The notes beneath the pieces were generated by a model. The model was not told the origin of the DNA and made no database searches. It saw only the letters and a program-made list of their open reading frames with translations. From Nakamurella alba (GTDB lineage: Bacteria > Actinomycetota > Actinomycetes > Mycobacteriales > Nakamurellaceae): a stretch of 64,000 nt of DNA. This document shows, piece after piece, positions 54,801 to 60,720 of the stretch. Location of the stretch: assembly GCF_009707545.1 (NCBI RefSeq), contig NZ_WLYK01000011.1:1-64000 (forward strand), read 5' to 3'. The translations under genes and the position numbers were made by a program. Numbering within the stretch: the stretch's first letter is position 1; the number at the start of each line of letters is the position of its first letter.

Positions 54801-55552
54801 GCGGACGGGGCGATCGACTCGACCAGGTAGAGGTTGCCCGCCTGGTCGAACGCCATGTCGCCGTTGCCGGTGCCGGCGATCGGCAGCGTGATGGTGGCGA
54901 TGATGCCGGGGATCGCGGTGTTGGTGTTGGTGTTGAAGCCGTAGACGGTGGCGACGCCGTTGAGGTACTGGGCGTAGTAGTAGATCCCGCTGAACGGGTC
55001 GACGGCGCCGGCGACGAAGCTCTGCGCCGCGGTACCGGCGGTGGCGGTACCGGTGTAGACGCTCCAGCTCTGGCTGGTGGTGTCGTAGCGGTGCACCGTG
55101 GTGGTGGCCGACCCGACTGCGGTCACCTGGTCGATCACGTAGCCGTAGGAGCCGCCGCGGGTGATGCCGAAGGAGTTGGTCCGGCCGCCCTGCGGGATGG
55201 TGGTGACCGCCGTCGTCGTCACCGTGACCGGGGTGGCACCGGTCAGCGTGCTGGTGGTGATCGCGTTGATCGTCCCGGTGGTGGTGTTGTTCGCCGGGTT
55301 GCCCTGCTGGGTGTTGTAGATGATGCCGCCGTAGCAGTCGAACGGCGTGCCCTGACCGGGGATCGCGGCGTTCGCGGGTGTCGGCGCGACCACCGCGGTG
55401 GCCGTCATGAAGGTGAGCGTGGCGGCGACCAGCACCAGCACCGAGAACAGTGATGTCCCCGCCCTGCCGGCCTGCCCGGTGGAACGCCTGGGCGCCGTCC
55501 CGGAGGTACGAGTACCGAAGAAGAAACCGGCCGCTTTTTGTCCGATTCTCAC
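36854..55552 (-). CDS. Giant surface protein with 52 Ig-like repeats, DUF11 domains and sortase-like tail
   Basis: A 6232-residue predicted cell-surface protein. GTG (55552) follows AGGAG with 6 bases of spacing. A signal peptide ends near residue 62 (P-T-P-A-N-A). Residues about 65-310 look like a beta-propeller (D-P-F-S-G-I-Y-Y-Y, D-Q-A-G-N-L-Y-L-V, D-N-V-G-N-L-Y-A). Residues 315-730 hold three prealbumin-like repeats, and a DUF11 domain follows. From about 857 to 5936 come 52 tandem repeats averaging 97.6 residues of the bacterial Ig-like/cadherin-like type (Big_9). Each has L-A-N-D-T, G-A-P-L-N-P-A-S-V, G-A-I-T-Y-T-P and usually C-D-T-S-T-P-T-P-V-C. Two DUF11-like domains, a Pro-rich stretch, L-S-Y-T-G near 6193, a membrane helix and R-R-R-R-N-R close the protein. 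It probably serves adhesion or as a cell-wall filament. The opposite strand is also open over most of this span, but only this strand has secretion and domain logic. Confidence 0.9.
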   Translation of the reverse strand: MRIGQKAAGFFFGTRTSGTAPRRSTGQAGRAGTSLFSVLVLVAATLTFMTATAVVAPTPANAAIPGQGTPFDCYGGIIYNTQQGNPANNTTTGTINAITTSTLTGATPVTVTTTAVTTIPQGGRTNSFGITRGGSYGYVIDQVTAVGSATTTVHRYDTTSQSWSVYTGTATAGTAAQSFVAGAVDPFSGIYYYAQYLNGVATVYGFNTNTNTAIPGIIATITLPIAGTGNGDMAFDQAGNLYLVESIAPSAAVAVVKGPLPSTGSSTGTALTSTTLQTYTVATGVNYNGIAFDNVGNLYAQYADTTAITTSLVSLNPNTGAITGGPKLESITGTLGTDIAACSLNPTLSVAENVVARANTGDQFSTSITGGSITANNTATTTGTATGLQNEIAGPVIGYSGTSYTVAQTASGGGNLADYITTYSCTDAAASNRVVASGTGSSFTLNFPTPATNATGPFVTCTFTNTPRPTITVTAALGGTRANTGDQFTTAIRTGGVSGTVVNTTTNSTSTGTGSTITAGTGTTGEYTAAVGTTYTITEGASGGTNFAQYTRLITCVDANGFQTGLPTNQAYSAANGLNITPVAGAAISCVITNTPISPTIVLSKVLGGPRAVAGDQFTVAIRTGSVTGTVVNSTANSTTTGTGSTVTAGTGTTGTYTATAGTTYYLTETSPANYNSLVTCTDTNGVQTSGLPTAAALGTGIAVTPVAGAALSCTLTNTGTAVNLSLAKTNPTQLVVGTAANYTLAVTNNGGTTATTARVVDVLPAGLQYNSVAGTGWTCSAAGTVAAGQTVTCNFTGSIASTATSTFTINVTPQAAAAGTTLQNRAAVDPTGGTSPVAPGTCTATGTPAGCAVAAAQTIDLITATNDTAITAPATAVVIAVLSNDTTSSGYALVPSTVTVTTAPGNGTTSVNATTGAITYTPNTNFSGVDTFVYRVCDNSTPTAVCATATVTVNVPSTVTAVNDTATTPQNTAVTTAVLANDTRTANGAPLNPASVTVTSAPANGTTSVNTGTGAITYTPNNGFTGTNTYTYRVCDSSSPTPVCATATVTVTVGANTVTAVNDSATTAPGTAVSINVRANDSTSTGQPLANPTITVAPTNGTAVVNAGTGAVTYTPNNGFSGTDTFRYQVCDTSNPTPVCSTALVTVSVPNTVTAVNDTVTTPQNTAAVTNVLANDTVSPNGAALNPASVTVQTGPSRGTTSVNTTTGAITYTPNNGYTGTDTYTYRVCDSSSPTPVCSTATVNITVGANTVTASNDTDTTAPVTPVTTNVRANDSSSTGQPLANPTVTVAPARGSTSVNATTGNITYTPASGFSGTDVYTYRVCDTSNPTPVCATATVTITVPNTVTAVNDTSTTPQNTAVTTPVLANDTITAGAAPLNPSSVTVTAAPTRGNTAVNTSTGAITYTPNNGFTGTDVYTYRACDTSTPTPLCANATVTVTVGANTVVANPDSGTTTPVTAITTNVRANDTTSTGQPLGLPTVTTSAGNGTTAVNGTTGAITYTPNSGFSGVDTYGYTVCDTSNPTPVCSSTTVTITVRNTVTVNDDIVATPQNTATTTNVLANDTVTTGGASLNPGSVVVATAAAHGTTTVNATTGAITYTPANGYTGPDSYTYTVCDRSTPTPVCGTATVNITVGGNVVTATPDTGTTPPVTPITTNVRANDTSSTGQPLANPTVTAQPAHGTASVNAGTGTITYTPAAGFSGTDVYTYQVCDTSNPTPVCASTTVTITVPNTVTAVNDSSTTPQNTAVSTNVLANDTITTGGAPLNPASVTVTSAPASGTTSVNTTTGAITYTPAAGFTGTVTYNYRVCDTSDPTPVCATATVTVTVGGNTVVANPDNASTAPGVATTVNVLANDTRSANGAPLNPASITVTTAAGHGTTTVNTTTGAITYTPANGFSGTDTFVYRVCDSSTPTPVCASATVTVQVPNTVTAVADSATTTQNTPVTLNAPANDTVSTNGAPLNLASVTVTVPALHGTTAVNATTGAITYTPANGYAGTDTYTYRICDTSTPTPVCATAVDTITIPANVVTAVNDSYTTPPVTAVANDVRANDSSATGQPLANPTVITAPGHGSTSVNAGTGVITYTPASGFSGVDTYQYRVCDTSATPVCANATVTITVPNTVTANDDVRTTPQNTAISVPVLGNDTITTGGAPLNPASVAVTTAATNGTTTVNTTTGAITYTPNTNFSGTDTFRYQVCDTSTPTPRCATALVTITVPANTITANPDSGTTPPVTPITTNVLANDTVSGAALNPASVAVTTAPGRGTTAVNTTTGAITYTPANGFSGVDTYRYQVCDTSTPTPLCASALVTITVPNTVTAVNDTSTTAQNSPVSIPVLTNDTITTGGSPLNPASVTVTAAPAHGTTAVNTTTGAITFTPTTGYSGTDTFTYRVCDSSSPTPVCATATVTVTIGNNTVTANPDARTTQPITATTTNVLSNDTVAAGGAPLNPASVTVITAPGHGTTSVNTTTGSVTYTPANGFSGVDTYVYRVCDTSSPTPQCATATVTITVPNTVTAVNDTSTTAQNTPVSVPVLGNDTITNGGAPLNPASVTVTAAPANGTTAVNTTTGAITYTPNAGFSGNDSFTYRVCDGSTPTPVCATATVNVSVGANTVTAANDTATTLPITPVTTDVRANDSSSTGQPLANPTVTTAPGHGTTSVDGATGNITYTPASGFSGVDTYGYTVCDTSAPTPVCATATVTVTVPNTVRANDDAATTAQNTAVPVNILANDTVSAGGAPLNPGTVTILTAALHGGLSVNTTTGVTTYTPAGGYTGADSFRYRVCDTSTPTPTCANATVRITVGANTVVANPDSSTTQPITPVSITVKANDTTSTGQPLGNPTVTTTAPNGSTSVNGTTGAITYTPNSGFSGVDTFGYTICDTSNPTPVCSSTTVTVTVPNVVTVNDDIVATAQNVATTTNVLANDTITTGGAPLNPASVVVATAAAHGTTSVNTTTGAITYTPAAGYTGPDSYTYTVCDRSTPTPVCGTATVNITVGANTVTATPDTGTTQPATPITVNVRANDTTSTGQPLANPTVTTPPAHGTATVNAGTGTITYTPASGFSGTDVFNYQVCDTSNPTPVCASTTVTVTVPNTVTAVNDTSTTPQNSAVSTNVLGNDTITAGGAPLNPASVTVTVPPASGTTSVNTTTGAITFTPATGFSGTVNYTYRVCDTSDPTPVCATATVTVTVGSNTVVANPDNSTTEPGVAVTTNVLANDTRSANGSPLNPASVTVTAAPAHGTTSVNTTTGAITYTPANQFSGTDTYTYRVCDSSTPTPVCATATVTVQVPNDVEAANDAATTAQNTSVVIPVLANDTVSPNGSPLNPGSVTATTPLHGTVTVNPTTGAITYSPTTGYSGPDSFSYTVCDSSTPTPVCSTAPVSVSVGTNSVVAVDDTNTTAPITAITTNVLANDTISAGGSALNPASVTVTTAPGHGTTSVNPANGAITYTPAANFSGVDTFQYQVCDSSATPVCDIALVTITVPSTVTGVDDTDTTPQNTDVTTPVLDNDTVTTGGAPLDPGSVTVVTAPAHGTTAVNPNGSITYTPDANYSGTDTYVYRVCDGSTPTPNCDPSTTVTITIGANTVTAVNDARTTQPVTPVTVDVLTNDTVAGGGASLNPGSVAVTRAAGHGTTTVNATNGDITYTPANNFSGVDTFDYRVCDRTTPTPLCATATVTITVPNTVTARADTATIRQNTPTPIPVLDNDSVTPGGAPLNPASISIPTPPAHGTVSANTTTGVITYTPDPGYSGPDSFSYTVCDSSTPTPTCSTAAIVTATVADNVVTATDDTADASPITAVVVPVLGNDTVSTDGAPLNPASVTVTTAAGHGTTTVNLTNGAITYTPASGFSGVDTFVYQVCDTSTTPICDTATVTVTVPTTVNAVDDSATTAQNTAVSTPVLGNDTVTTGAAPLAPASVTVTNPPANGTTAVNTTTGAITYTPTTGFSGTDSYTYRVCDTSTPTPVCDTAVVTVTVGSNTVTATPDNAATTPGNPVTTNVRANDSSSTGQPLANPTVSVAPGHGTTSVDPTTGSITYTPNSGFSGTDTYTYRVCDTSRPTPVCATATVTVQVPNTVTAVDDEVATPQNVAVITPVLGNDTIAANGAPLNPASVTVTVAPANGTTTVDTSTGNVRYVPATGFSGTDTFTYRVCDTSTPTPVCDTAVVTVQVGGNVVVANPDTNTTAPITSISTEGRANDTSSTGQPFAFPTITYQPAHGTASIGAATGVLVYVPENGFSGVDTFGYQVCDTSTPVPYCDTSTVTITVVDVVTANPDVVSTPQNTAVTTPVIGNDTVSTGASPVNPASVTVTVPAAHGTTSVNTTTGAITYTPEAGYSGPDSYGYRVCDRSIPTPVCDTTTVSITVGGNVVTATDDTEITQPITSVTTNVRLNDTSSTGQPLANPTVTVQPGHGTAALNAAGNIVYTPANGFSGTDSYTYQVCDTSEPTPVCDTAVVTISVPTTVTAINDAGTTAQNTPITLTVLSNDEHQTGGAALDPASVVITRQAEHGTLVVNTNGTITYTPDRGYSGTDNYIYRVCDLSTPTPVCDTAGVVITISGNTVTANPDNANTPPGEAVTTPVLANDSAATGGQPLNPASVTVTAAPGHGTTSVNTTTGAITYTPAAGFSGTDSYTYRVCDTSTPTPACATATVTVQVPNVLDIENDNASPRQNTPVQIFVLGNDSVSPNGAPLNPASVTFTPPSHGAATVDPTTGIITYTPATGYTGPDSFTYTVCDTSTPTPVCGTATISVLVIGNAVTARPDTASTAQNTPVTTTVLSNDTVSAGGQPLDPASVTVTTAPLHGTTTVNPTGTITYTPAAGFSGTDTYTYRVCDTSTPTPVCGSAAVTVSVGTNTVNAVSDTASTTPTTPVTTPVLANDTTPPGGAPLDPASVTVTSAPAHGTTTVNTTTGAVTYTPATGFSGTDSYTYRVCDTSNPTPVCDTAIVTITVTNTVTAAPDNGGSTPQNTPKTIDVLANDTVAPGGAPLNPASVTVPTPPAHGTVTVDPTTGAITYTPAAGYSGTDTFTYRVCDTTTPTPVCSTAAVTITVGANTVTATDDSATTTPVTPVTVQVLTNDTITPNGAPLDPSSVTITSTPTHGTVAVNTTTGAVTYTPANGFSGSDTFTYRVCDTSNPTPVCDTAVVTVTVVNTVDAVADEVAVAQNGTVTSPVLGNDRVSAGGAPLDPTSVTITVPPTHGTATVNPTTGAVTYTPTAGYTGADSYTYRVCDTSDPTPVCDTATVTIQVGTDVVVANPDTATVTPGNPVTIDVRANDSTSTGQPLQVPTVTVAPAHGTATVDPTTGVVTYTPAAGFSGTDTFTYQVCDTSTPTPVCDTGTVTVSVPNVVAAGGDSATTLQNAPVTVDVLANDTVSPSGAPLNPASVTVTVAPAHGTVSVNPTTGAITYTPASNYSGPDSFTYRVCDTSTPTPVCSTATVSVTVSGNGIVAQDDASTTMPMTAVAIDVLANDTVSGSVPLNPGSVTVTVPPGHGSTSVNTTTGVITYTPEANFSGTDTFTYRVCDSSTPTPVCDTAVVTVTVPNQVVANDDTVATGENDAVVIDVLADDTHMTGGAPLDPSSVRVTRAPAHGSIEVEAATGRITYTPTAGYSGPDSFDYEVCDTSEPTPVCSTATVNITVGPNTVTANDDSGTTPPVTPIVTDVLANDTVTIVGTPLNPASVTVVVAPQHGTTSVDPATGAITYTPESGFSGVDTYTYQVCDTTTPTPICATAVVTITVPNTLRAIDDTIATPQNTAIRTNVLVNDTVSTGGAPLDPGSVTITVRPAHGTVAVNPTTGVVTYTPTRGYTGPDSYTYRVCDTSTPTPVCDTAVVSITVGPDVVAASPDAATTLPGTAVVIPVLGNDTTTTGLPLDPASVTVTGDPEHGTVTVDPDTGAITYTPDAGFTGEDTFTYEVCDTSTPTPVCDETTVTVTVAESMLSLVKTASVSDTNADGVVSVGDTIDYTFAVTNTGQVGVTGVTVVDEMIGTVSCPSGALAAGATMECTADNGHVITAADAEAGGVTNSALVQAQPVCPPGAQDCTGVQSGTVTIITPVNTQDRLSIAKSGGWTDVDGDGGASPGDLVSWSIVVTNAGDTTISDIDVDDPTAGTVSCPATELAAGEQMTCTVADHVVTAVDVAAGEVGNTALASGTGPSGDVVSPTVTAVVDLTAPPAPPGPTPPAPNPPVGPQPPLSYTGLPGQELLWVGLLLLLAGLPLLVIGRRRRNRGQAGG
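37745..52980 (-). repeat. Tandem array of 52 units of about 293 bp
   Basis: The unit recurs with anchors (the I-T-Y-T-P codons) near 52794, 52500, 52212 and so on down to 38154 and 37860, giving 51 steps averaging 292.8 bp. Units alternate in two types. Type A has P-Q-N-T-A and L-N-P-A-S-V and ends in G-x-N-T-V. Type B has P-x-T-P or A-P-G, often R-A-N-D-S-S-S-T-G-Q-P-L-A-N-P-T-V, and ends in V-P-N-T-V. The higher-order unit is therefore about 586 bp. Confidence 0.85.
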
Positions 55553-56043
55553 CAGATGCTCCTGCAGGTCCGCCGCCCATGAATGGTGCTCACGCAGAGT
55601 GCATCCGTGAACACAGCACGGAGTCTTACACAGAGTTCATTCCGGTTGCCTATCGCGAATGGCGGTATTCCCCGTCGTTCCCGCCATTGTTCGGCTACGC
55701 ACCGTCACAGCGTCACGGTTCGTCGTTGTTGCCTGTGAACTGCGGCAACAGGAGAGAACTACACATATGGCCCACGCGGTCCGGCTGATGCGTACCACTT
55801 CGGTGGTTCGCCGATCCACCTCTTTTAGATGACGAGCACAAGCGAAAAGAGTGGTTTCTACAGGTGCGGAGACCATTCGGGCTGTGCCATTTCTTTGCAA
55901 TGCGCTCAACGGGGTGGTCCGGTGGTGTGCCGATCTCAGGCGGCAGGGTTTTTGTTGCTCTGGCGAAGGGGTGACGGCCGATCCGGTTGCCGGTGGCCGG
56001 ACGGGGGTCGACCGGGGGAGGGGTGAGAGCTAGGATCGAACGC
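55553..56043. other. Relatively AT-rich intergenic region upstream of the giant gene
   Basis: About 490 bp with lower GC than its surroundings separates the start of the giant surface-protein gene from the divergent ImuA'-like gene. Short open frames on both strands lack ribosome sites and family features. It must hold the promoters of both genes. I could not pick a convincing -35/-10 pair for either, though TGTGTAAGACT on the minus strand near 55635 is a possible -10 for the giant gene. Confidence 0.4.
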
Positions 56044-56961
56044 GTGTTCGACATGCTGGCCACGCCCGAGGGCGCCGATGGTGCTGTGCGTACCCGCGCG
56101 CAGGTGCTGGACGAGCTGCGCCGCCGGATGACGGCGGTCGGGCCGGGGCGGGAGAAGGTGGGCCCGGCGCTGCGGGCCGAGCCGGATCTCCAGCCGGATC
56201 CGCGGTCGGGGTCGGGGCAGGTGCCGGAACCGCCCGCGCTCGCTGCCGTTCCGGACAGGGATCGCGGGATCCTTGCTGTCGCAGAGGTTCCCGCGGTCGG
56301 TGCTGGTGTGGATCAGGGTGCCGGCAAGGTGTTCGCGGTACCCGGGGCGCTGGCCGGTGTGCTGCCGCGGGGTGGTCTGCCGCGGGGCGGTGTGGTCAGC
56401 CTCTCCGGTGGCCGGGGCACCACCAGCCTGCTGCTGTCCCTGTTGGCCGCCCCGCCGGGCGCCTGGTCGGCGCTGGTCGGGATGCCGGGGATCGGCCTGC
56501 AGGCGGCGGCGGAGTTCGGTGTCGACCTGGACCGGATCGCCCTGGTGCCGGATCCGGGACCGGATGTGCTGCAGGTGCTCTCGGTGCTGGCGGACGGCGT
56601 CGACCTGTTGGCGGTGGCGCCGCCGGAGCGCGGTTTCGGTGGCGCCGCCCGGCTCCGGGTGCTGACCGGCCGGTTGCGTCAGCGCGGCGCCGTACTCCTG
56701 GTGGCCGGACCGTGGCCCGGTGCGGACCTGGTGCTGCGCACCGGGATCGGGCGGTGGGAGGGTGTCGGTACCGGTCACGGCCGGCTGCGCGGGCGGACGA
56801 TGCGGGTCGAGGTCGGCGGTCGTGGTGCCGCCGGTCCGGGCAGGTCGGTCGAGGTGCTGCTGACCGGGGACCGGCGGGGGGTCCGGATGCTGCCGTCGTC
56901 GGGTGCCCCGCTGGTGTCCGAGGTGCCGGTCGAGGACCTCGCCGTCGGTGCGCTATCGTGA
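56044..56961 (+). CDS. imuA': ImuA'-like RecA-fold protein
   Basis: A 305-residue protein resembling the actinobacterial ImuA' family. It shows L-P-R-G-G-V-V-S-L-S-G-G-R-G-T-T-S-L-L-L-S-L-L-A near residue 115, a Walker-A-like loop that lacks the usual Lys-Ser/Thr, then G-M-P-G-I-G-L-Q-A-A-A-E-F-G-V-D-L-D-R and L-V-P-D-P-G-P-D. In mycobacteria ImuA' works with ImuB and DnaE2 in SOS mutagenesis. GTG 56044 has AGGA 8 bases upstream; an upstream GTG is less well placed. Unusually it is about 4.3 kb from imuB, with five unrelated genes in between. I see no LexA box directly before it. Confidence 0.72.
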   Translation: MFDMLATPEGADGAVRTRAQVLDELRRRMTAVGPGREKVGPALRAEPDLQPDPRSGSGQVPEPPALAAVPDRDRGILAVAEVPAVGAGVDQGAGKVFAVPGALAGVLPRGGLPRGGVVSLSGGRGTTSLLLSLLAAPPGAWSALVGMPGIGLQAAAEFGVDLDRIALVPDPGPDVLQVLSVLADGVDLLAVAPPERGFGGAARLRVLTGRLRQRGAVLLVAGPWPGADLVLRTGIGRWEGVGTGHGRLRGRTMRVEVGGRGAAGPGRSVEVLLTGDRRGVRMLPSSGAPLVSEVPVEDLAVGALS

Positions 56962-56969
56962 GTCGGTAA

Positions 56970-56984
56970 CGAGAACAGTTATCA
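56970..56984 (+). promoter_or_regulatory. Zur-like box upstream of the ZnuA-type gene
   Basis: CGAGAACAGTTATCA resembles the actinobacterial Zur/Fur-family pattern TGAnAAC-nn-TTnTCA. It lies 48 bp before the metal-binding lipoprotein gene. Repression by zinc-loaded Zur is inferred from sequence likeness and the product. Confidence 0.5.
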
Positions 56985-57031
56985 ACTTGATCGCGGCGGC
57001 GCCTGCTACCGCACCGAAGGGAACCCCGCAC

Positions 57032-57982
57032 GTGCACGCACCATCCCGACGCTCCGCGCTGACCGCGCTGACGGCTGCCACCCTCCTCGCCCTGACCGCC
57101 TGTGGTTCGTCGGACTCCGGTGGCACGACCTCCGCCGCAGGCAGCGGGACCGGCGGCGCCACCGGCACGACGATCGCCGTGGTGGCCTCCACCAATGTCT
57201 GGGGCGACATCGCGGCGCAGATCGGCGGGGACCACGTCGAGGTCAGCTCGGTGATCAGCGACCCGTCCGCGGACCCGCACTCCTACGAGGCCAGCGCGCA
57301 GACCCAGCTGCAGGTCTCCAAGGCCGCCATCGTCATCGAGAACGGCGGTGGCTACGATGATTTCATGACCAACCTGCTGGCCGCCGCGGGCAGTGACGCC
57401 GAGGTGATCAACGCGGTCGAGGTGTCCGGGAGGACCGCCCCGGCCGGCGGCGAGCTCAACGAGCACGTCTGGTACGACGTGCCCAGCGTGCAGAAGGTGT
57501 CCGCCGCGCTGGTCACCGCACTGTCCGCCGCCGACCCGTCGGCCGCCGCGGACTTCGCGGCCAACGCGAAGACCCTCGACGAAGGGCTGACCGGGCTCCT
57601 CGCGCAGGAGGCATCCATCAAGGCCGAGCACGAGGGCGTCGGCGCGGCCGTCACCGAACCGGTGCCGGTCTACCTGCTGGAGGCCTCCGGACTGGTCAAC
57701 CGCACGCCGGAGGAGTTCAGCGAGGCGGTGGAGGAGGGGACGGACGCCCCCGCCCGGGTGCTGCAGGAGACGTTGGCGCTGTTCACCGACAAGACCGTCG
57801 CGGTGCTGGCCAACAACTCGCAGACCAGTGACAGCCAGACCGAGGAGGTCGCCGCGGCGGCGCAGGCCGCCGGCATCCCGGTCGTGCCGTTCACCGAGAC
57901 CCTGCCCGAGGGCCAGACCTACGTCAGCTGGATGACCGCCAACCTGGATGCGCTGTCCACCGCGCTGGAGGGCTCGTCCTGA
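57032..57982 (+). CDS. Zinc/manganese ABC transporter substrate-binding lipoprotein (ZnuA-like)
   Basis: A 316-residue metal-binding lipoprotein of the cluster A-I (ZnuA/TroA) family. The lipobox is L-L-A-L-T-A-C with Cys24. Metal-ligand regions are D-P-S-A-D-P-H-S-Y-E near residue 85, N-E-H-V-W-Y near residue 146 and P-F-T-E-T-L-P-E-G-Q-T-Y. The family's long His-rich loop is absent. No permease or ATPase gene is adjacent, so it is an orphan that would use an importer encoded elsewhere. A Zur-like box lies upstream and a very strong hairpin follows the gene. Confidence 0.87.
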   Translation: MHAPSRRSALTALTAATLLALTACGSSDSGGTTSAAGSGTGGATGTTIAVVASTNVWGDIAAQIGGDHVEVSSVISDPSADPHSYEASAQTQLQVSKAAIVIENGGGYDDFMTNLLAAAGSDAEVINAVEVSGRTAPAGGELNEHVWYDVPSVQKVSAALVTALSAADPSAAADFAANAKTLDEGLTGLLAQEASIKAEHEGVGAAVTEPVPVYLLEASGLVNRTPEEFSEAVEEGTDAPARVLQETLALFTDKTVAVLANNSQTSDSQTEEVAAAAQAAGIPVVPFTETLPEGQTYVSWMTANLDALSTALEGSS

Positions 57983-58008
57983 TCTGCTGCTCCTGATCTG
58001 TTGATGTA

Positions 58009-58045
58009 GAGGCCCCGCGACTCCACCGATGAGTCGCGGGGCCTC
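58009..58045 (+). terminator. Perfect 15-bp terminator-type hairpin
   Basis: GAGGCCCCGCGACTC (58009-58023) pairs fully with GAGTCGCGGGGCCTC (58031-58045) around CACCGAT. It ends the ZnuA-type transcript. An ATG at 58030 lies inside it, so the next gene more likely starts at 58062. Confidence 0.75.
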
Positions 58046-58216
58046 GGCACGTCCACCCTTCATGCTCATCATCGCCGGACACCTCACCGTCGACCCGAAC
58101 GACCGGGATTCGTACGCCCGGGACAACGTGAAGGTCGTCGAGCTGGCCCGGGTCGCCCCCGGCTGCCTCGACTTCTGCATCACCGCGGACCCTCTCGACC
58201 GCGGCCGCATCAACGT

Positions 58217-59788
<1,572 letters not shown>

Positions 59789-59815
59789 TCCGTGGGAGAA
59801 TCGGTTCAATATCTG

Positions 59816-59834
59816 CCATTGCGGAACGCAATGG
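59816..59834. promoter_or_regulatory. Perfect dyad between the MFS and LysR genes
   Basis: CCATTGCG and CGCAATGG are exact inverted repeats around GAA. The inner T-N11-A spacing is the classic LysR-type binding pattern. It lies 11 bp before the LysR gene and 28 bp before the MFS start, so the regulator could control both. Confidence 0.7.
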
Positions 59835-59844
59835 GTGAGGTGCT

Positions 59845-60720
59845 GTGCATCGGGAAGGGATGGTCGGCGTGTACGACCCGGAACAGCTGCGGACGTTCGT
59901 CGCGGTGGCCGGCTCGCTCAGCTTCACCCGGGCGGCCGCGCAGCTCGGGCTGCGGCAGCCGACCGTCAGTCAGCACATCCGCAAGCTCGAGACAGCCGTC
60001 GGGCGACCACTTCTCGTGCGGGACACGCGCAGCGTCACGCTGACCGCCGACGGCGACGCGCTGCTCGGGTACGCCCGTACCATCCTGGCCGCCCACCAGG
60101 AGGCGGTGGGCTACTTCTCCGGGTCGGGGCTGCGCGGCCGGTTGCGGTTCGGCGTGTCCGACGACCTGGCGCTCACCGCGCTGCCGCGGATCCTGCGCGA
60201 GTTCCGGCGGATCTACCCGCGCATCGACCTCGAGCTCACCGTCGGCCAGAGCTCCGGGATCCACCGCCGGCTCGAGTCCGGGCACCTGGACGTGGCGTTC
60301 GTGAAGCACCAGCCGGGCGACCCGCGGGCGTCCGTGGTGCGGCGGGACCACCTGGTCTGGGCGGCGGCCGAGGGCACCCGGATCGATCCGGACCTGCCGG
60401 TCCCGCTGGTCGTCTACCAGGCGCCGAGCCTCAGCCGGTCGCTCACCGTGCAGGCGCTGGAGCAGCAGGGTCGCAGCTACCGGCTGACCTGTGTGGTGCG
60501 CGGGGTCAACGGCGTGCTGGCGGCGGTGCGGGCCGGGCTCGGGCTCGGCGTGTTCGCCCGCAGCCTCGCCCCCGGCGACCTGGTGGTGCTGCCGGCCAGC
60601 GCCGGGCTGCCGGACCTGGGGGAGATCGACTTCGCCCTGCTCACCGGTCCGCGCGCACCGTCGGAGGCGGCCGAGGCGCTGACCACCGCGATCCTCGGCA
60701 GCACCCGGGCGATCAGCTGA
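59845..60720 (+). CDS. LysR-family transcriptional regulator
   Basis: A 291-residue LysR-type regulator. The N-terminal winged helix-turn-helix shows L-S-F-T-R-A-A-A-Q-L-G-L-R-Q-P-T-V-S-Q-H-I near residues 25-45, then K-L-E-T-A-V-G-R-P-L-L-V-R. A co-inducer domain follows from about residue 95 (G-R-L-R-F-G-V-S-D-D-L). GTG 59845 follows GAGG with 4 bases of spacing. A GTG at 59869 behind GGAAGGG is an alternative that would remove eight residues. Divergence from the MFS exporter across a perfect T-N11-A dyad makes that exporter its likely target. Confidence 0.9.
   Translation: MHREGMVGVYDPEQLRTFVAVAGSLSFTRAAAQLGLRQPTVSQHIRKLETAVGRPLLVRDTRSVTLTADGDALLGYARTILAAHQEAVGYFSGSGLRGRLRFGVSDDLALTALPRILREFRRIYPRIDLELTVGQSSGIHRRLESGHLDVAFVKHQPGDPRASVVRRDHLVWAAAEGTRIDPDLPVPLVVYQAPSLSRSLTVQALEQQGRSYRLTCVVRGVNGVLAAVRAGLGLGVFARSLAPGDLVVLPASAGLPDLGEIDFALLTGPRAPSEAAEALTTAILGSTRAIS

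Noticed and set aside
36689-55453. A 6254-codon open frame on the plus strand opposite the giant gene
   Set aside because: It has no signal, domain or start logic. It is low-complexity (G/R/V/D-rich) and its openness follows from the repeated codon pattern of the minus-strand repeats.
55637-55909. A 90-residue minus-strand ORF upstream of the giant gene
   Set aside because: It has no ribosome site or recognisable feature and would overlap the likely promoter region.
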